NCBI GenBank assembly: GCA_964411505.1
Contig: CAYPLH010000013.1
Span: 16,017 to 80,016, forward strand
DNA length: 64,000 bases
Source of the DNA: CAYPLH01 sp964411505
Lineage (GTDB): Bacteria > Bacillota > Clostridia > CAYPLH01 > DUMO01
Direction of reading: 5' to 3'
The stretch's first letter is position 1, and each line of letters starts with the position of its first letter. Shown here in pieces: positions 27,877 through 37,231 of this stretch. The notes beneath the pieces are model-generated. The model saw only the letters and a list, made by a program, of their open reading frames with translations. It made no database searches and was not told where the DNA came from. The translations under genes and the position numbers were made by a program.

Positions 27877-29523
27877 CTATCTGGTATTAGTTAATAATGT
27901 CGGTTCCTCTGGGTCTACAATACATTCAAGTAAATATGGCTCATCATCAGCTAGCATTTTGTGTAGCGCTCCTATAACTTCACCATCCGATGATATCCTT
28001 TCCCCTTTAAAACCATACGCACAAGCTAGCTTTACAAAATCTGGATTTGTTTCAAGGTTAACTTGGGAGTATCTTTTATGGAACTTGCTTTCTTGCAGTT
28101 CCCGCACCATACCAAGTCTTGAATTGTTTAATATAACTATTTTTACTCCAAGATTATTTTGTTTAATAGTGCCAAGCTCCTGCATACACATTTGGAAACT
28201 ACCATCACCGCTTATTGCAATGACAGTAGAATCTGGGCTGCCAATTTTAACTCCAACTGCAGCAGGAAGACCATAACCCATTGTACCCATTCCCCCTGAT
28301 GTAATAAATGATCTAGGGTTTTTAATTCTCAGATGGTTAGCTGCCCATATTTGATTTTGACCTACTTCTGTAGTAAACACAGTATTACCTTCGGCAATCT
28401 CTGATAACATACTTAACAGTCGGCGAGGATTAATATATCCTTCTTTTCCCTTTGCATCTGTTTTTCTGGTAATATGATCATCTTTGATCTTCGTAAGAGT
28501 GGCTATCCATTCTTCCGTTTTGCCTTTTTGGGTAATATTGACCAAATCAGAAAGTATAAGTCCGGCATCACCCACCAACGGAATTGACGCATCAACATTT
28601 TTACCTATTTCAGCAGGATCAATATCAATATGGATAATGCGGGCTGTACGTGCAATCTTGCTTGCACCTCCCATTGCCCGATCTCCCACTCTTGCACCAA
28701 TTATCAGCAACAGGTCTGCATGATTCGTGGCATAGTTAGCTGCGTAAACACCATGTGAACCTAGCATTCCAAGATATAAATCGTGATCATACGCAATTGC
28801 ACCAATGCCCATAAGTGTTGTCGCAACCGGAATCTGGCACTTTTGGGCCAGTGCTGCAAGCTCTTTGGTTGCATTTGCGCTTAAAACTCCTCCTCCTGCA
28901 CAAATAACCGGACACTTTGCGTTTTCTATCGCCTTAGCAATCTTTGATATTTGCATCATATTACCTTTATAGTTAGGCTTATATCCCCTAATGTCAACAG
29001 TTTTTGGATATACAAAATCAAATTCCTCCTGCTGCAGATCAATAGGAATATCAACTAAAACCGGTCCCGGTCTTCCTGTAGAGGCTATATGAAAAGCTTC
29101 CTTAATTATTCTGGGAATATTCTTCGCATCCTTCACAAGATAATTATGCTTGCAAAATGGAGCGGTGGCTCCTGTTATATCCGCCTCTTGAAAAACATCC
29201 CTTCCGATAAGGTCAGATCGTACCTGTCCGGTTATTGCAACCATCGGTATCGAATCCATGTATGCAGTTGCTATTCCTGTTATAAGGTTGGTAGCACCCG
29301 GACCGGATGTGGTAACGCAGACCCCTGTACGGTTTGTAATGCGCGAATATCCGCTCGCTGCATGTGCGGCTCCCTGTTCGCATCTTGTAAGGATGTGCTT
29401 TATATCCGATTCAAGCAACGCATCATAAAAAGGGCATATGGCAGCACCCGGGTAACCGAATATTGTGTTTACATTTTCTTTTTCCAGACTCTTTATAATT
29501 GCCTGAGCTCCTGTCATTCTCAT
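27877..29523 (-). CDS. ilvB: Acetolactate synthase large (catalytic) subunit
   Basis: Thiamine-diphosphate enzyme that condenses pyruvate with pyruvate or 2-oxobutyrate. 548 residues from the ATG at 29521-29523, with AAGGA 8 nt upstream. FGYPGAAICPFYDAL with the following EQGAAHAASGYSR gives the catalytic Glu region. The C-terminal ThDP-Mg motif is GDGSFQMCMQELGTIKQNNLGVKIVILNN. FAD-domain segments are also present. It is the first gene of the operon and is controlled by the T-box leader upstream. Confidence 0.97.
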   Translation of the reverse strand: MRMTGAQAIIKSLEKENVNTIFGYPGAAICPFYDALLESDIKHILTRCEQGAAHAASGYSRITNRTGVCVTTSGPGATNLITGIATAYMDSIPMVAITGQVRSDLIGRDVFQEADITGATAPFCKHNYLVKDAKNIPRIIKEAFHIASTGRPGPVLVDIPIDLQQEEFDFVYPKTVDIRGYKPNYKGNMMQISKIAKAIENAKCPVICAGGGVLSANATKELAALAQKCQIPVATTLMGIGAIAYDHDLYLGMLGSHGVYAANYATNHADLLLIIGARVGDRAMGGASKIARTARIIHIDIDPAEIGKNVDASIPLVGDAGLILSDLVNITQKGKTEEWIATLTKIKDDHITRKTDAKGKEGYINPRRLLSMLSEIAEGNTVFTTEVGQNQIWAANHLRIKNPRSFITSGGMGTMGYGLPAAVGVKIGSPDSTVIAISGDGSFQMCMQELGTIKQNNLGVKIVILNNSRLGMVRELQESKFHKRYSQVNLETNPDFVKLACAYGFKGERISSDGEVIGALHKMLADDEPYLLECIVDPEEPTLLTNTR

Positions 29524-29579
29524 AAAAAACATCCTTTATATATTTTTTTAAAATGTGATTGTTACCCACATATATTTAC

Positions 29580-29810
29580 CAAAATAAAAAAAACCACTCA
29601 TCCTGCATATTCATGCAGGGACGAATGGGAATTGTTCGTGGTACCACCCTGATTTAAACCATTTTATTACAATAGTTTCTCAATGAGCTTAAAATGATAT
29701 TGTGATTGTCTTCTAAAAAAGCTACTTTTTAGCTAGCTATAGAGCAATCATATTATCAACTACTCCGATTATAACGGTATCACCGCCATTGCCTAAAATT
29801 TATAATCTTA
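29580..29810 (-). promoter_or_regulatory. T-box riboswitch (branched-chain amino acid)
   Basis: The minus-strand leader of ilvB has the conserved T-box GGGTGGTACCACG (29638-29650), followed by the terminator CCTGCAT-GAAT-ATGCAGG with flanking pairs and a long T-run (29584-29622). Upstream is GGCAATGGCGGTGATACCG and stem-I-like pairing. The T-box reads uncharged tRNA and allows transcription when the amino acid is short. The specifier may be AUC (isoleucine) at 29767-29769, in TATAATCGGAGTAG, but I cannot fix the loop by eye; valine or leucine remain possible. Confidence 0.88.
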
Positions 29811-30088
29811 TCTTGCACAAATCATATAACTAAAACGCTTGTATAGAATATGTCATTGCATTATTCATGTGCTGTAAGCATTTTGTCAAATGTGCTAAAA
29901 TAAGTGTCTGATACATAAGTTTAGCAATGTTGCTCCGGAACGAGCTATATACATATCACATCTATCGATTTCCACCACCCATCGACTCTCTTTAAGTAAT
30001 GGGATATGTTTTGTTTCCTTCATAGCATTTGTTGTTTTTCAAATATAATTGTTTAATATACTAACAGCGTATTTCTAATTTGTCAACT

Positions 30089-30140
30089 ACAAATTTTTTG
30101 CGCATCCTGAGTTTACAAATTTTTTGCGCATCCTGAGTTT
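30089..30140. repeat. Perfect 26-bp tandem duplication
   Basis: Two exact adjacent copies of a 26-bp unit (30089-30114 and 30115-30140) beginning acaaattttttgcgc. It lies in the roughly 500-bp gene-free gap between the ilv T-box and the XRE-ImmA-PIN module. Two exact copies suggest a recent event or a two-site operator. Confidence 0.9.
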
Positions 30141-30273
30141 ATGATCCACTTATGATAATGTCTCATTGTACCACATGTGAAAATTTTAATTTCTAATAAA
30201 TTGGATAGTATAATAGGCAAATGTAATCTAAAATTTCATTTTTAATGATTTATCCTTAGTTTTTGTTTAATAA

Positions 30274-30302
30274 TTGACTTCTCATGTTATTTTTAGTATC
30301 AT
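30274..30302 (+). promoter_or_regulatory. Promoter of the XRE-ImmA-PIN module
   Basis: TTGACT (30274-30279), a 17-bp spacer and TATCAT (30297-30302), about 44 bp before the start codon. The good -35 and ideal spacing make it the likely promoter. Confidence 0.55.
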
Positions 30303-30345
30303 ATAATTAATAAAGAGCATAATAGTAATGAAAGGAGGCCGCACT

Positions 30346-30714
30346 ATGAAAAAATTATCTACTTCCAAACTTGCTAAAACTGTAAAAGAAAAAAGAGTTG
30401 AAAAGAAATCGACACTTATAGAATTAAGCGAACTTACCGGCATAAATAGGGTAATGATTGGACGTATTGAAAAAGAAGATTTTATTCCTTCTATTACTCA
30501 ATTCGAATCCTTAGCTAATATACTTGAATTTGATATTACAGATATGTTTATAGAAGAAAATCAATATGAAAACTCTTTTGTGGCTATGAGAAGTGAAGCT
30601 TTAAGCGATGATGAAAAAGAAGGTGTCGAAAAACTTTTTTCCATGATGCTATCTCTTAGACAGCAAATCAATTTAAGGAGCAAGTTTGAAAATGAATCAC
30701 TCACTCGTTCTTAG
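30346..30714 (+). CDS. XRE-family helix-turn-helix regulator
   Basis: 122 residues from the ATG at 30346, with AAAGGAGG 7 nt upstream (an in-frame ATG at 30328 lies before the ribosome site). Residues about 10-65 are a Cro/C1-type helix-turn-helix (KKSTLIELSELTGINRVMIGRIEKEDFIPSITQFESLANILEFD). The C-terminal part is helical and may dimerise. The next gene, an ImmA/IrrE peptidase, overlaps its end by 23 bp, so the two are translationally coupled. By analogy with ImmR/ImmA it should repress the module and be the peptidase's substrate; that is an inference. Confidence 0.88.
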   Translation: MKKLSTSKLAKTVKEKRVEKKSTLIELSELTGINRVMIGRIEKEDFIPSITQFESLANILEFDITDMFIEENQYENSFVAMRSEALSDDEKEGVEKLFSMMLSLRQQINLRSKFENESLTRS

Positions 30715-31576
30715 TGAAATACAACTTGAGGAGATCCGCAAACTTGCCGAAAAAACACGCCACAGTTTAGGGTTTGTAGGAGATACTCCTATTGCCAACG
30801 ATATATTTACCATTCTTGATAATGAGGGAATCTTATTATTAGAATATCCTATTAAATCAGATGGTGAGAATCCAGCCTTTTCTGCTGCTCTTATGTGTTC
30901 TAAAAAAGGCGATAAAGAACTTGCTTTTATTGGTTTAAATACCGCTGATTATTTTGATAAACAAATTTTTGCTATAGCTCATGAATTGTATCATTTTTAT
31001 ACTAAAACTGGCTCTCACCTTAGCCGTCCTTCCGAAGAAGATAATGATTTAGTTGAAAAAACTGCTAATCGATTTGCTGCAGAGTTTTTATTACCCGAAA
31101 ATACCATAAGGAGCATTATTCTTAAAGAATTTAAAATCTCTTCACTTGAGAAAAAGCAAACCAAAACATTACTTCGCTTCTTTGCAAGATTACAATGCAC
31201 TTGGTGGCTTCCATTTCGCTCACTTGTTAAAAGACTTAAAGAAATTAGCGCTATTTCTGATGAACAATATAGCAAATTATTTGCAATCAATGAGCGAGAT
31301 ATGGACGGTGAATATGGTCGCATAGGTAGAGCCATTAATGAAGATGTATTTTTAAAGCTTAATAAAGCGACAAACAATATCGGTACTTCTCCTAAAGATA
31401 TTGAAATTATTATTCGTAACTTTGAAGATGAGCTTATAGATGAAGATAAATTCACTAACACTCTGGCTCTCTTTAATAAAAACCCTGATGACTTCGGTTA
31501 TGAATTCGAAGTATCTGATGAAGATATAGAAGAATTTGAAGAATTCTTTAATGAGGAGGTTGGAGATGAAAGTTGA
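30692..31576 (+). CDS. ImmA/IrrE-family zinc metallopeptidase
   Basis: 294 residues from ATG 30692; a TTG two codons earlier is closer to the AAGGAG site and is an alternative. The zinc motif HELYH is at 97-101 (AIAHELYHFY), and EKTANRFAAEFLLP (122-135) supplies the third ligand, as in ImmA. The C-terminal half (about 150-294) is longer than in minimal ImmA and ends in a very acidic tail (SDEDIEEFEEFFNEEVGDE). Family members cleave XRE repressors after a stress signal. It lies between the XRE gene and a PIN nuclease gene and overlaps both. Confidence 0.88.
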   Translation: MNHSLVLSEIQLEEIRKLAEKTRHSLGFVGDTPIANDIFTILDNEGILLLEYPIKSDGENPAFSAALMCSKKGDKELAFIGLNTADYFDKQIFAIAHELYHFYTKTGSHLSRPSEEDNDLVEKTANRFAAEFLLPENTIRSIILKEFKISSLEKKQTKTLLRFFARLQCTWWLPFRSLVKRLKEISAISDEQYSKLFAINERDMDGEYGRIGRAINEDVFLKLNKATNNIGTSPKDIEIIIRNFEDELIDEDKFTNTLALFNKNPDDFGYEFEVSDEDIEEFEEFFNEEVGDES

Positions 31577-32261
31577 TTTAACCTCCTTAAACCCAGCTTT
31601 AGAGAGCATCTTTAGTAATCCAAATCAGATTATTACTTTAGATGCTAATTTTCTTATTCCACCAGATAGAAGCAAATATGCTAAAATTAGCTTTGACTTT
31701 GAGGCATTTAAAAGGATTTGGCTAGACCCTATATTTGAAGCTTTTCCTAACTTAGCAATTCACGAAGCGGTATATGATGAATTTCACTCAACTTCGGTGA
31801 AACGCTATGTAGATACAAATATTAATGCTATTCCTACCAAGTTAATAGTTCATAAGGACTCTTCATTGACTCTGGAAGAACGAATGCTTAGGAGTTCAAT
31901 AGAGGAAAAAATATATCCTTTAACAAAATATGACCCAATGCTTGATAATAGAGATGATCGTGGCGAAGTTAAATCATTGTCATACATTGCTGTAAAAGGA
32001 CTACCTTATTTTGCTGCACACGACTCTAATGCTATCAAGCTAATAGAAAAAGCTGAGGAATGGACAACCGGATTAGACAATGTACAAGCTATTCAAATGT
32101 ATGAAATCCTTTTTTATCTTTATAGAACCAACAACCGCGATAAAAAGTCTCTTAGAATGTTATATAAGTATCAATATTATCTAACTAAACATGAAAAGAA
32201 TACAAATCCAGAATGGGGACAATTTATTGAAGCAATGGAGTTCTTATATCCTGTGGCCTAA
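31566..32261 (+). CDS. PIN-like domain ribonuclease, likely toxin
   Basis: 231 residues from the ATG at 31566, with GAGGAGG upstream inside the end of the peptidase gene (11-bp overlap). PIN-type acidic residues are in the expected order: LDANFL (Asp26), VYDEF (Glu72), DNRDDRGE (Asp130/Asp131, Glu134) and AAHDS (Asp153). Between them VKSLSYIAVKGLPYF is typical of PIN-like DUF4411-type proteins. The C-terminal 75 residues are helical. PIN domains cut RNA, often tRNA or mRNA. Coupling to XRE and ImmA suggests a toxin released when the repressor is cleaved. Confidence 0.78.
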   Translation: MKVDLTSLNPALESIFSNPNQIITLDANFLIPPDRSKYAKISFDFEAFKRIWLDPIFEAFPNLAIHEAVYDEFHSTSVKRYVDTNINAIPTKLIVHKDSSLTLEERMLRSSIEEKIYPLTKYDPMLDNRDDRGEVKSLSYIAVKGLPYFAAHDSNAIKLIEKAEEWTTGLDNVQAIQMYEILFYLYRTNNRDKKSLRMLYKYQYYLTKHEKNTNPEWGQFIEAMEFLYPVA

Positions 32262-32588
32262 TAAATAGCAACCGAGTAGCTTTAGGCAACTCGTCCACGA
32301 GGAAAATCAAAGTATTCAGCTTTTCAAACTGTTCCCTTCGCTCTACCACGGTTCCCTTGACAGCGAGCCTTTATCGGCATGTGTTCAGGCATCACATTAC
32401 GCCTAACTTAAGTTCTTTTTTGCCTTTTGATGACTTCTCTCTGCTTTTACCTTTTGTGAAAATGTCCTAAAAATATAGTACAATACCTTCATATTAATTT
32501 GTGAGGTGGTACTAATGAGAAATCATATCTAATGCAGCTAATTACAGCAAGGCTTATACCCTAATGGTCAGGCAATCAGCGCCAAATC
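32262..32588. other. Gene-free stretch with a GC-richer structured segment and a five-codon ORF
   Basis: 32270-32400 is richer in GC than its surroundings and has several short self-complementary segments (cgagtagctttaggcaactcg, ctcgtccacgag, aggcatcacattacgcct). Near 32515 the sequence GAGGTGGTACT-ATG starts an ORF of only five codons (MRNHI). One base out of frame it continues SNAANYSKAYTLMVRQSAP, so this may be a frameshifted gene start. I recognise neither element. Confidence 0.4.
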
Positions 32589-32885
32589 CTATAGAAATAC
32601 TTTATTGTTTGTAGATCCTTCTATTTTTCCTATCCCATATCCATAACAAAATGATTGATACATACTGGAAACAATTATTGCGCTAAGCATTTCCCTTTCA
32701 TCCCTGTCAAGTCCCCTGTCCATAATTTGCATAAAATCCTTTGTCTTATCTCCAGCTATAAGTCTTATTGCTTCACGAGTACCTGCAAGCTCGCTTTCCA
32801 ACTTATCCTTGGCCTGGTTCAGATACTCCCGGATCTTGTCCTCAAAGCAATATTTACTTGCAGTCTTTTTGTTTTTGTTAACCAT
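32589..32885 (-). CDS. Hypothetical protein, 98 residues
   Basis: ATG at 32883-32885 with a strong GGAGGGG site about 7 nt upstream. It is soluble and helical: KYCFEDKIREYLNQAKDKLESELAGTREAIRLIAGDKTKDF, then DRDEREMLSAIIVSSMYQSFCYGYGIGKIEG. No known domain is recognised. It is monocistronic between the PIN module and the HtrA gene. Confidence 0.72.
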   Translation of the reverse strand: MVNKNKKTASKYCFEDKIREYLNQAKDKLESELAGTREAIRLIAGDKTKDFMQIMDRGLDRDEREMLSAIIVSSMYQSFCYGYGIGKIEGSTNNKVFL

Positions 32886-33069
32886 AATATGCCCCTCCTA
32901 TAGAATACTACCTTAATTATTCCATAGTAAAGGTAAATCTATACAAAAGGACTGATAATTGTTGGAAATATTTTATGCCTGCATAGATTGCAGCTACTTT
33001 TTTTGGAAAGCTAGTGAGTCATATTTATAATAAAACTTTCGTTACTTTTTTTCCAATAACTATAATAAA

Positions 33070-34239
33070 CTACCTTGTGGGCAGGTGATCATTTTCACGT
33101 GCAGCCAGCCTTATGGGGACGGTCATGAACTCGCCGGTCTCCTTTGAAAGATGCGTCACATTTACTACATCGCCTGGTTTTTTGCGATAAATATAGCACC
33201 TAAGCTCCATCATTGTATTTACTTCCACATCATCCACCGCAGTTATAATACACCCAACTTCAATCTCAGCTTGCTTATGAGCAGGTCCGTTTGTGTCAAC
33301 ATCAGCTACATATATTCCCTTATTAAGCTTGTAACTTTGATCCATAAAGGGTATTACTTCCTTATCGTAAGCAAATAGACCCATATAAGGTTCAATAAAC
33401 TCATTATCCTCCACAAAATGTTGTATTATTGGTATAGCTACATTTATGGGTATGGCAAATCCTATAGCCTCAGCCGATGTAACTTTAACGGTATTTATAC
33501 CTATTACTTCTCCTGTTGCATTAAGTAAAGGTCCTCCACTATTTCCCGGATTGATTCCTGCATCAGTCTGTATTAAATCCTCCATAAAGTTAGGCTGTCC
33601 TTCAACCTCAAGTTGAATTGTACGATTAAGTGCACTTATGATCCCCGATGTAACCGTTCTTTGAAATTGCAATCCAAAAGGATTGCCTATAGCTATAGCT
33701 GGTTCGCCTACTTTAAGCACGGTTGCATCTCCCAAAGGTACCGGTGTTAATTCTTTCGCCTCAATTTTAACTACTGCAAGGTCTAGCACTGGGTCTGACC
33801 ATATAGTTGTTCCATCAATATTTCTTCCATCTTGCAGCGATACAATAATCCTTTTGTTCCTGCCGCCTGCAACATGGTGATTAGTTAGAATATATCCGTC
33901 TTCACTTACTATAACTCCCGAACCAAGCCCCCATTTTTCAGCTGCATTACCATCAAATAAAGATTTATTATCCACTTTCAACACTGAGATTCCCACAACA
34001 CCAGGACTTGCAGCTGCTGCTACATGCTCGGCAACATATCCTTGGTTGCTAATCTCATAATCAATCAGCTGTGGAACAGTAATATTAGGACCACTTGACT
34101 CGGGTAGTGGCTGTGATAAGTTATCCAAATTACGATCACCAGATGTATAAAACAGCAAGAGGACGCTGACTCCCAAAGAAGTTGCCAATGATATCAAGAA
34201 CATTCTGAAAAAGCCTTTGTTTTCTCTTTCCTTGTACAT
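33070..34239 (-). CDS. HtrA/DegP-type trypsin-like serine protease with PDZ domain
   Basis: Envelope quality-control protease. 389 residues. A signal anchor at about 13-33 places the rest outside the membrane. The catalytic triad is intact: His122 in TNHHVAGG, Asp153 in VLDLAVVK, Ser234 in INPGNSGGP. QTDAGINPGNSGGPLLN is the textbook S1C motif. A single PDZ domain occupies about 280-375 (YMGLFAYDK, IYVADVDTNGPAHKQAEIEVGCIITAVDD). The PDZ carboxylate loop is less standard than in DegP. The gene is monocistronic. Confidence 0.92.
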   Translation of the reverse strand: MYKERENKGFFRMFLISLATSLGVSVLLLFYTSGDRNLDNLSQPLPESSGPNITVPQLIDYEISNQGYVAEHVAAAASPGVVGISVLKVDNKSLFDGNAAEKWGLGSGVIVSEDGYILTNHHVAGGRNKRIIVSLQDGRNIDGTTIWSDPVLDLAVVKIEAKELTPVPLGDATVLKVGEPAIAIGNPFGLQFQRTVTSGIISALNRTIQLEVEGQPNFMEDLIQTDAGINPGNSGGPLLNATGEVIGINTVKVTSAEAIGFAIPINVAIPIIQHFVEDNEFIEPYMGLFAYDKEVIPFMDQSYKLNKGIYVADVDTNGPAHKQAEIEVGCIITAVDDVEVNTMMELRCYIYRKKPGDVVNVTHLSKETGEFMTVPIRLAARENDHLPTR

Positions 34240-34303
34240 TCAATCATCCTTTAACTTAAAAAATTGTAATATAAGCTTTAGGCACGTTTACTCCGCTCTC
34301 TTT

Positions 34304-34332
34304 TTAAAAAGAGCACTAATTCATTCAGTGCT
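34304..34332 (-). terminator. Terminator after the DUF951 gene
   Basis: On the minus strand AGCACT-GAATGAATT-AGTGCT is followed by CTTTTT. A second overlapping palindrome (gctctctttttaaaaagagc, 34295-34314) can form instead. It lies between the DUF951 gene stop and the HtrA gene. Confidence 0.5.
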
Positions 34333-34509
34333 TAAATTAATTCATACTTAGTATTACAAAGTTAAAGGAATGCAATTCATGCATTGTTAAACTCGAAAAG
34401 TATTTTAGTTCAACTTACTTTTAACGAAATAATCATAGAATATAATTTTGACATTTTAATAGGCTTGTGACAGAAAAAAATTGACGTTGTAGTTAACGAG
34501 TGAAAAGAA

Positions 34510-34713
34510 TTAGCTTTGCTCATCGTTTTGAAATTTAATTATTTTCTTAACACTTTTTTCAAACTTTGGTCGTGGAAGCATTACCTGGTGTCCGCAGCCA
34601 AGGCACTTTATCCTAAAATCCGCACCAGTTCTTGTAACTTCCCATTCCTTATTTCCGCATGGATGCTGTTTCTTAAGCTCAACTATATCTCCAATAGTAA
34701 ACCTTATAGGCAT
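34510..34713 (-). CDS. DUF951 family protein (YyzM-like)
   Basis: 67 residues with the full family pattern: FTIGDIVELKKQHPCGNKEW, EVTRTGADFRIKCLGCGHQV, MLPRPKFEKSVKKI. Conserved Cys residues (HPCG, CLGCG) suggest a small metal or RNA-binding fold. The function is unknown, although it is very widespread in Firmicutes. The ATG has GGAG about 9 nt upstream. It follows the class-I amidotransferase gene by 18 bp, so they are probably co-transcribed. Confidence 0.88.
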   Translation of the reverse strand: MPIRFTIGDIVELKKQHPCGNKEWEVTRTGADFRIKCLGCGHQVMLPRPKFEKSVKKIIKFQNDEQS

Positions 34714-34731
34714 TTTAGTTTCTCCTTCGGT

Positions 34732-35451
34732 CTATTTGCATGATGATTCTATGAACATTTTAAAAAGATTAAGAAAACTTCTGTCTTTTATCCACATATC
34801 CTCAGGATGCCACTGAACTCCAACTACAAATTCATGATCCCTATGCTCAATTGATTCTATTATACCATCTTGTGCGCAAGAGGTAACAAAAAATCCGGGA
34901 GCTATGTCTTTTACAGCTTGATGGTGAAAGGTGTTCACTCTCACGCAGCTCCTATTTCCAAATGACATATATACTTTTGAATCCGGCTGGATATAAATGT
35001 CATGATACGGATACCATCTGGGAGCTTTTTGAGAATGCTCACCAAGTGCCTTATCCGGTAGCTGGGTTTTTATATCTTGATAAAGGGTGCCTCCAAGAGC
35101 TACATTCAAAATCTGGATTCCCCGGCATATCCCAAAGACCGGCTTTCTTTGCTCCATAGCTTTTTTTATCAGAAATATTTCTAAAATATCTCTCCCCGGT
35201 AAAATGCTCCCTGTAACCGGGGTATTATACTCCCCAAAATACTTAGCATCCACATCAGGACCACCTGTTATTAAAAGGCCATCCGATGCTGTAATAATAC
35301 ATTCAAGTACTTCTTCATTTGTGCTGTAAGGTACGACAACTGGTACTCCGCCTGCTTCAATAACCCCTTCGTTGTATAAGTTCTTGATTGAAGCCGTCTC
35401 AATGCCATAATCGTAATTTGGCGTTACGGCAATTATTGGTCTTACAGCCAT
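34732..35451 (-). CDS. Class-I glutamine amidotransferase-like hydrolase (peptidase C26, PuuD-like)
   Basis: 239 residues from the ATG at 35449-35451, with GTGAGGTG about 10 nt upstream; a GTG six codons earlier is part of that site. The catalytic triad is visible: Cys109 in FGICRG, His215 and Glu217 in VQWHPED. TGGPDVDAKYFGE is typical of gamma-glutamyl-GABA hydrolases. It likely hydrolyses gamma-glutamyl compounds, but the natural substrate is not certain. It is encoded next to glnA, separated by a truncated copy of repeat B. Confidence 0.9.
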   Translation of the reverse strand: MAVRPIIAVTPNYDYGIETASIKNLYNEGVIEAGGVPVVVPYSTNEEVLECIITASDGLLITGGPDVDAKYFGEYNTPVTGSILPGRDILEIFLIKKAMEQRKPVFGICRGIQILNVALGGTLYQDIKTQLPDKALGEHSQKAPRWYPYHDIYIQPDSKVYMSFGNRSCVRVNTFHHQAVKDIAPGFFVTSCAQDGIIESIEHRDHEFVVGVQWHPEDMWIKDRSFLNLFKMFIESSCK

Positions 35452-35511
35452 TGCTTTTTTACACCTCACTTAAATTTGCAAACTGATTACCACTATTAAC
35501 ATCCCCTATAT

Positions 35512-35657
35512 TTTGAGATATGACTTTCGCAATAGCGGAAACTACGCTTCATTTGCAAGAGCTGTAAAAGTTTGACTATACATCTCTTTGCTGCATTTCG
35601 CTGATGTTTCCTAACATTGCGAAAGTTATATCTCTTCAGCTACCTGTGAACAATAAC
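35512..35657. repeat. Repeat family B, internally deleted copy 3 (inverted)
   Basis: Read on the minus strand it starts AATAGTTATTGTTCACAGG, TAGCTGAAGAGATATAAC and continues through GCGAAATGCAGC. It then jumps to ACAGCTCTTGCAAATGAAGC and ends TTGCGAAAGTCATATCTCA. The inner GCAAGCC stem is missing, leaving about 146 bp. It lies 8 bp from the glnA stop codon. Confidence 0.8.
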
Positions 35658-35665
35658 TATTTTGT

Positions 35666-37003
35666 TCAATACTTCACAAGGTACTGTTCTAATTCCCATT
35701 GACTTATTCTTTTTCTATAAGCATCCCATTCTTCTTTTTTAGCAAATACAAATTTATTAAATATGTGGTCTCCAAGAACCTCTTTCATAAAACTACTTTT
35801 TTCTAGTAATTCTATCGCCTTTTCAAGGTTATCAGGTAATGAACCTATCCCTTCAATTTTTCTTAGTTCATCGCTCATTTCATAAATATTCCTATCTGTA
35901 GACTTCGGGGGATCAATGCAATACTCTATACCATCTAATCCAGCATGTAGAATTGACGCTAGGGCAAGATATGGATTACATGAAGGATCTGGGCACCTAA
36001 GCTCAAGTCTTGTAGCTAGACCTCGTGCTGCAGGCAACCTTATAAGCGGGCTCCTGTTTTTGGAAGACCATGCAATGTACACCGGTGCCTCATAACCGGG
36101 AACCAACCTTTTATATGAGTTTACAAGCGGGTTTGTAATGGCGGTCATTTCCTCTATGTGTTTAATAAGCCCCCCAATAAACCAAAAAGCTTCCTTACTC
36201 AAACTAAGATTACCATCCCTATTATAAAACATATTTTGACCGTTTTTAAATAATGATGTATTAATGTGCATTCCGGAACCGGCTATGCCAAATACAGGCT
36301 TTGGCATAAATGTTGCATGAAGACCATGTTTTTGAGCAATAGTTTTTACAACTAGTTTAAATGTCATAACATCATCAGCCATAGTCAATGCATCACAGTA
36401 TTTAAAATCAATTTCATGCTGCCCGGGTGCAACCTCATGGTGTGATGCCTCAATTTCAAAACCCATCTCTTCCATAGCAAGGCACATATCTCTTCTGGCA
36501 TCCTCGCCAAGATCAATAGGTCCTAAATCAAAATACCCTGCATTATCATGAGTTTTTGTCGTTGGTTTTCCATCACTGTCCTTCAAAAAAAGAAAAAACT
36601 CACATTCTGCACCTACATTAAATGTATCATATCCCATATCATGAGCTCTTTTAAGTGCCCTTTTCAACACAAATCTGGGATCACCTTCAAAATGTTCATC
36701 GTTATTTGAGTTATAAATATCACAGATCATTCTTGCCACCTTGCCACCGTTAGGCTTCCACGGAAAAACGACAAAAGTGTTTGGATCTGGCCTTAAGTAC
36801 ATATCCGATTCCTCTATCCTGACAAAACCTTCAATTGATGAACCGTCAAACATACATTTGTTGTCCAAGGCTTTTTCTACCTGCGCAGATGTAATAGCTA
36901 CATTTTTAAGTACACCAAAAATATCTGTAAATTGCAGCCTTATAAACTTGACATCTTGCTCCTTTATAATCCTTAAAATATCTTCTCGTGAGTAATTTGG
37001 CAT
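35666..37003 (-). CDS. glnA: Glutamine synthetase, type I
   Basis: Condenses ammonia and glutamate with ATP; the main nitrogen-assimilation enzyme, a dodecamer. 445 residues, the short GSI-alpha form of Firmicutes without the adenylylation insert. The start ATG (37001-37003) has AGGGGGA about 9 nt upstream; a GTG three codons earlier is rejected. Motifs: [42 protein letters not shown] and the ATP-site [13 protein letters not shown]. No glnR gene is adjacent. It is monocistronic between repeat B copies. Confidence 0.97.
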   Translation of the reverse strand: MPNYSREDILRIIKEQDVKFIRLQFTDIFGVLKNVAITSAQVEKALDNKCMFDGSSIEGFVRIEESDMYLRPDPNTFVVFPWKPNGGKVARMICDIYNSNNDEHFEGDPRFVLKRALKRAHDMGYDTFNVGAECEFFLFLKDSDGKPTTKTHDNAGYFDLGPIDLGEDARRDMCLAMEEMGFEIEASHHEVAPGQHEIDFKYCDALTMADDVMTFKLVVKTIAQKHGLHATFMPKPVFGIAGSGMHINTSLFKNGQNMFYNRDGNLSLSKEAFWFIGGLIKHIEEMTAITNPLVNSYKRLVPGYEAPVYIAWSSKNRSPLIRLPAARGLATRLELRCPDPSCNPYLALASILHAGLDGIEYCIDPPKSTDRNIYEMSDELRKIEGIGSLPDNLEKAIELLEKSSFMKEVLGDHIFNKFVFAKKEEWDAYRKRISQWELEQYLVKY

Positions 37004-37231
37004 GTTGGGCACTCCCCCTATTTTTTTTTCGGTCGCTTCTTGGCATATCTATTTTGAAAAAAAGCATATTGCTCGAACTTGCTTCTTAGAGAATAATCAT
37101 CCCATTATAATATCTAAATAACCCTGCTCTTTCTCGAACAATGCACAGGTTAGCAATAAAATCATTATAGCATAAAGATTTTTCTTTTAGAATAAGAATT
37201 TAAATATATTTAAACCGCTTTTTAGTTGCGG

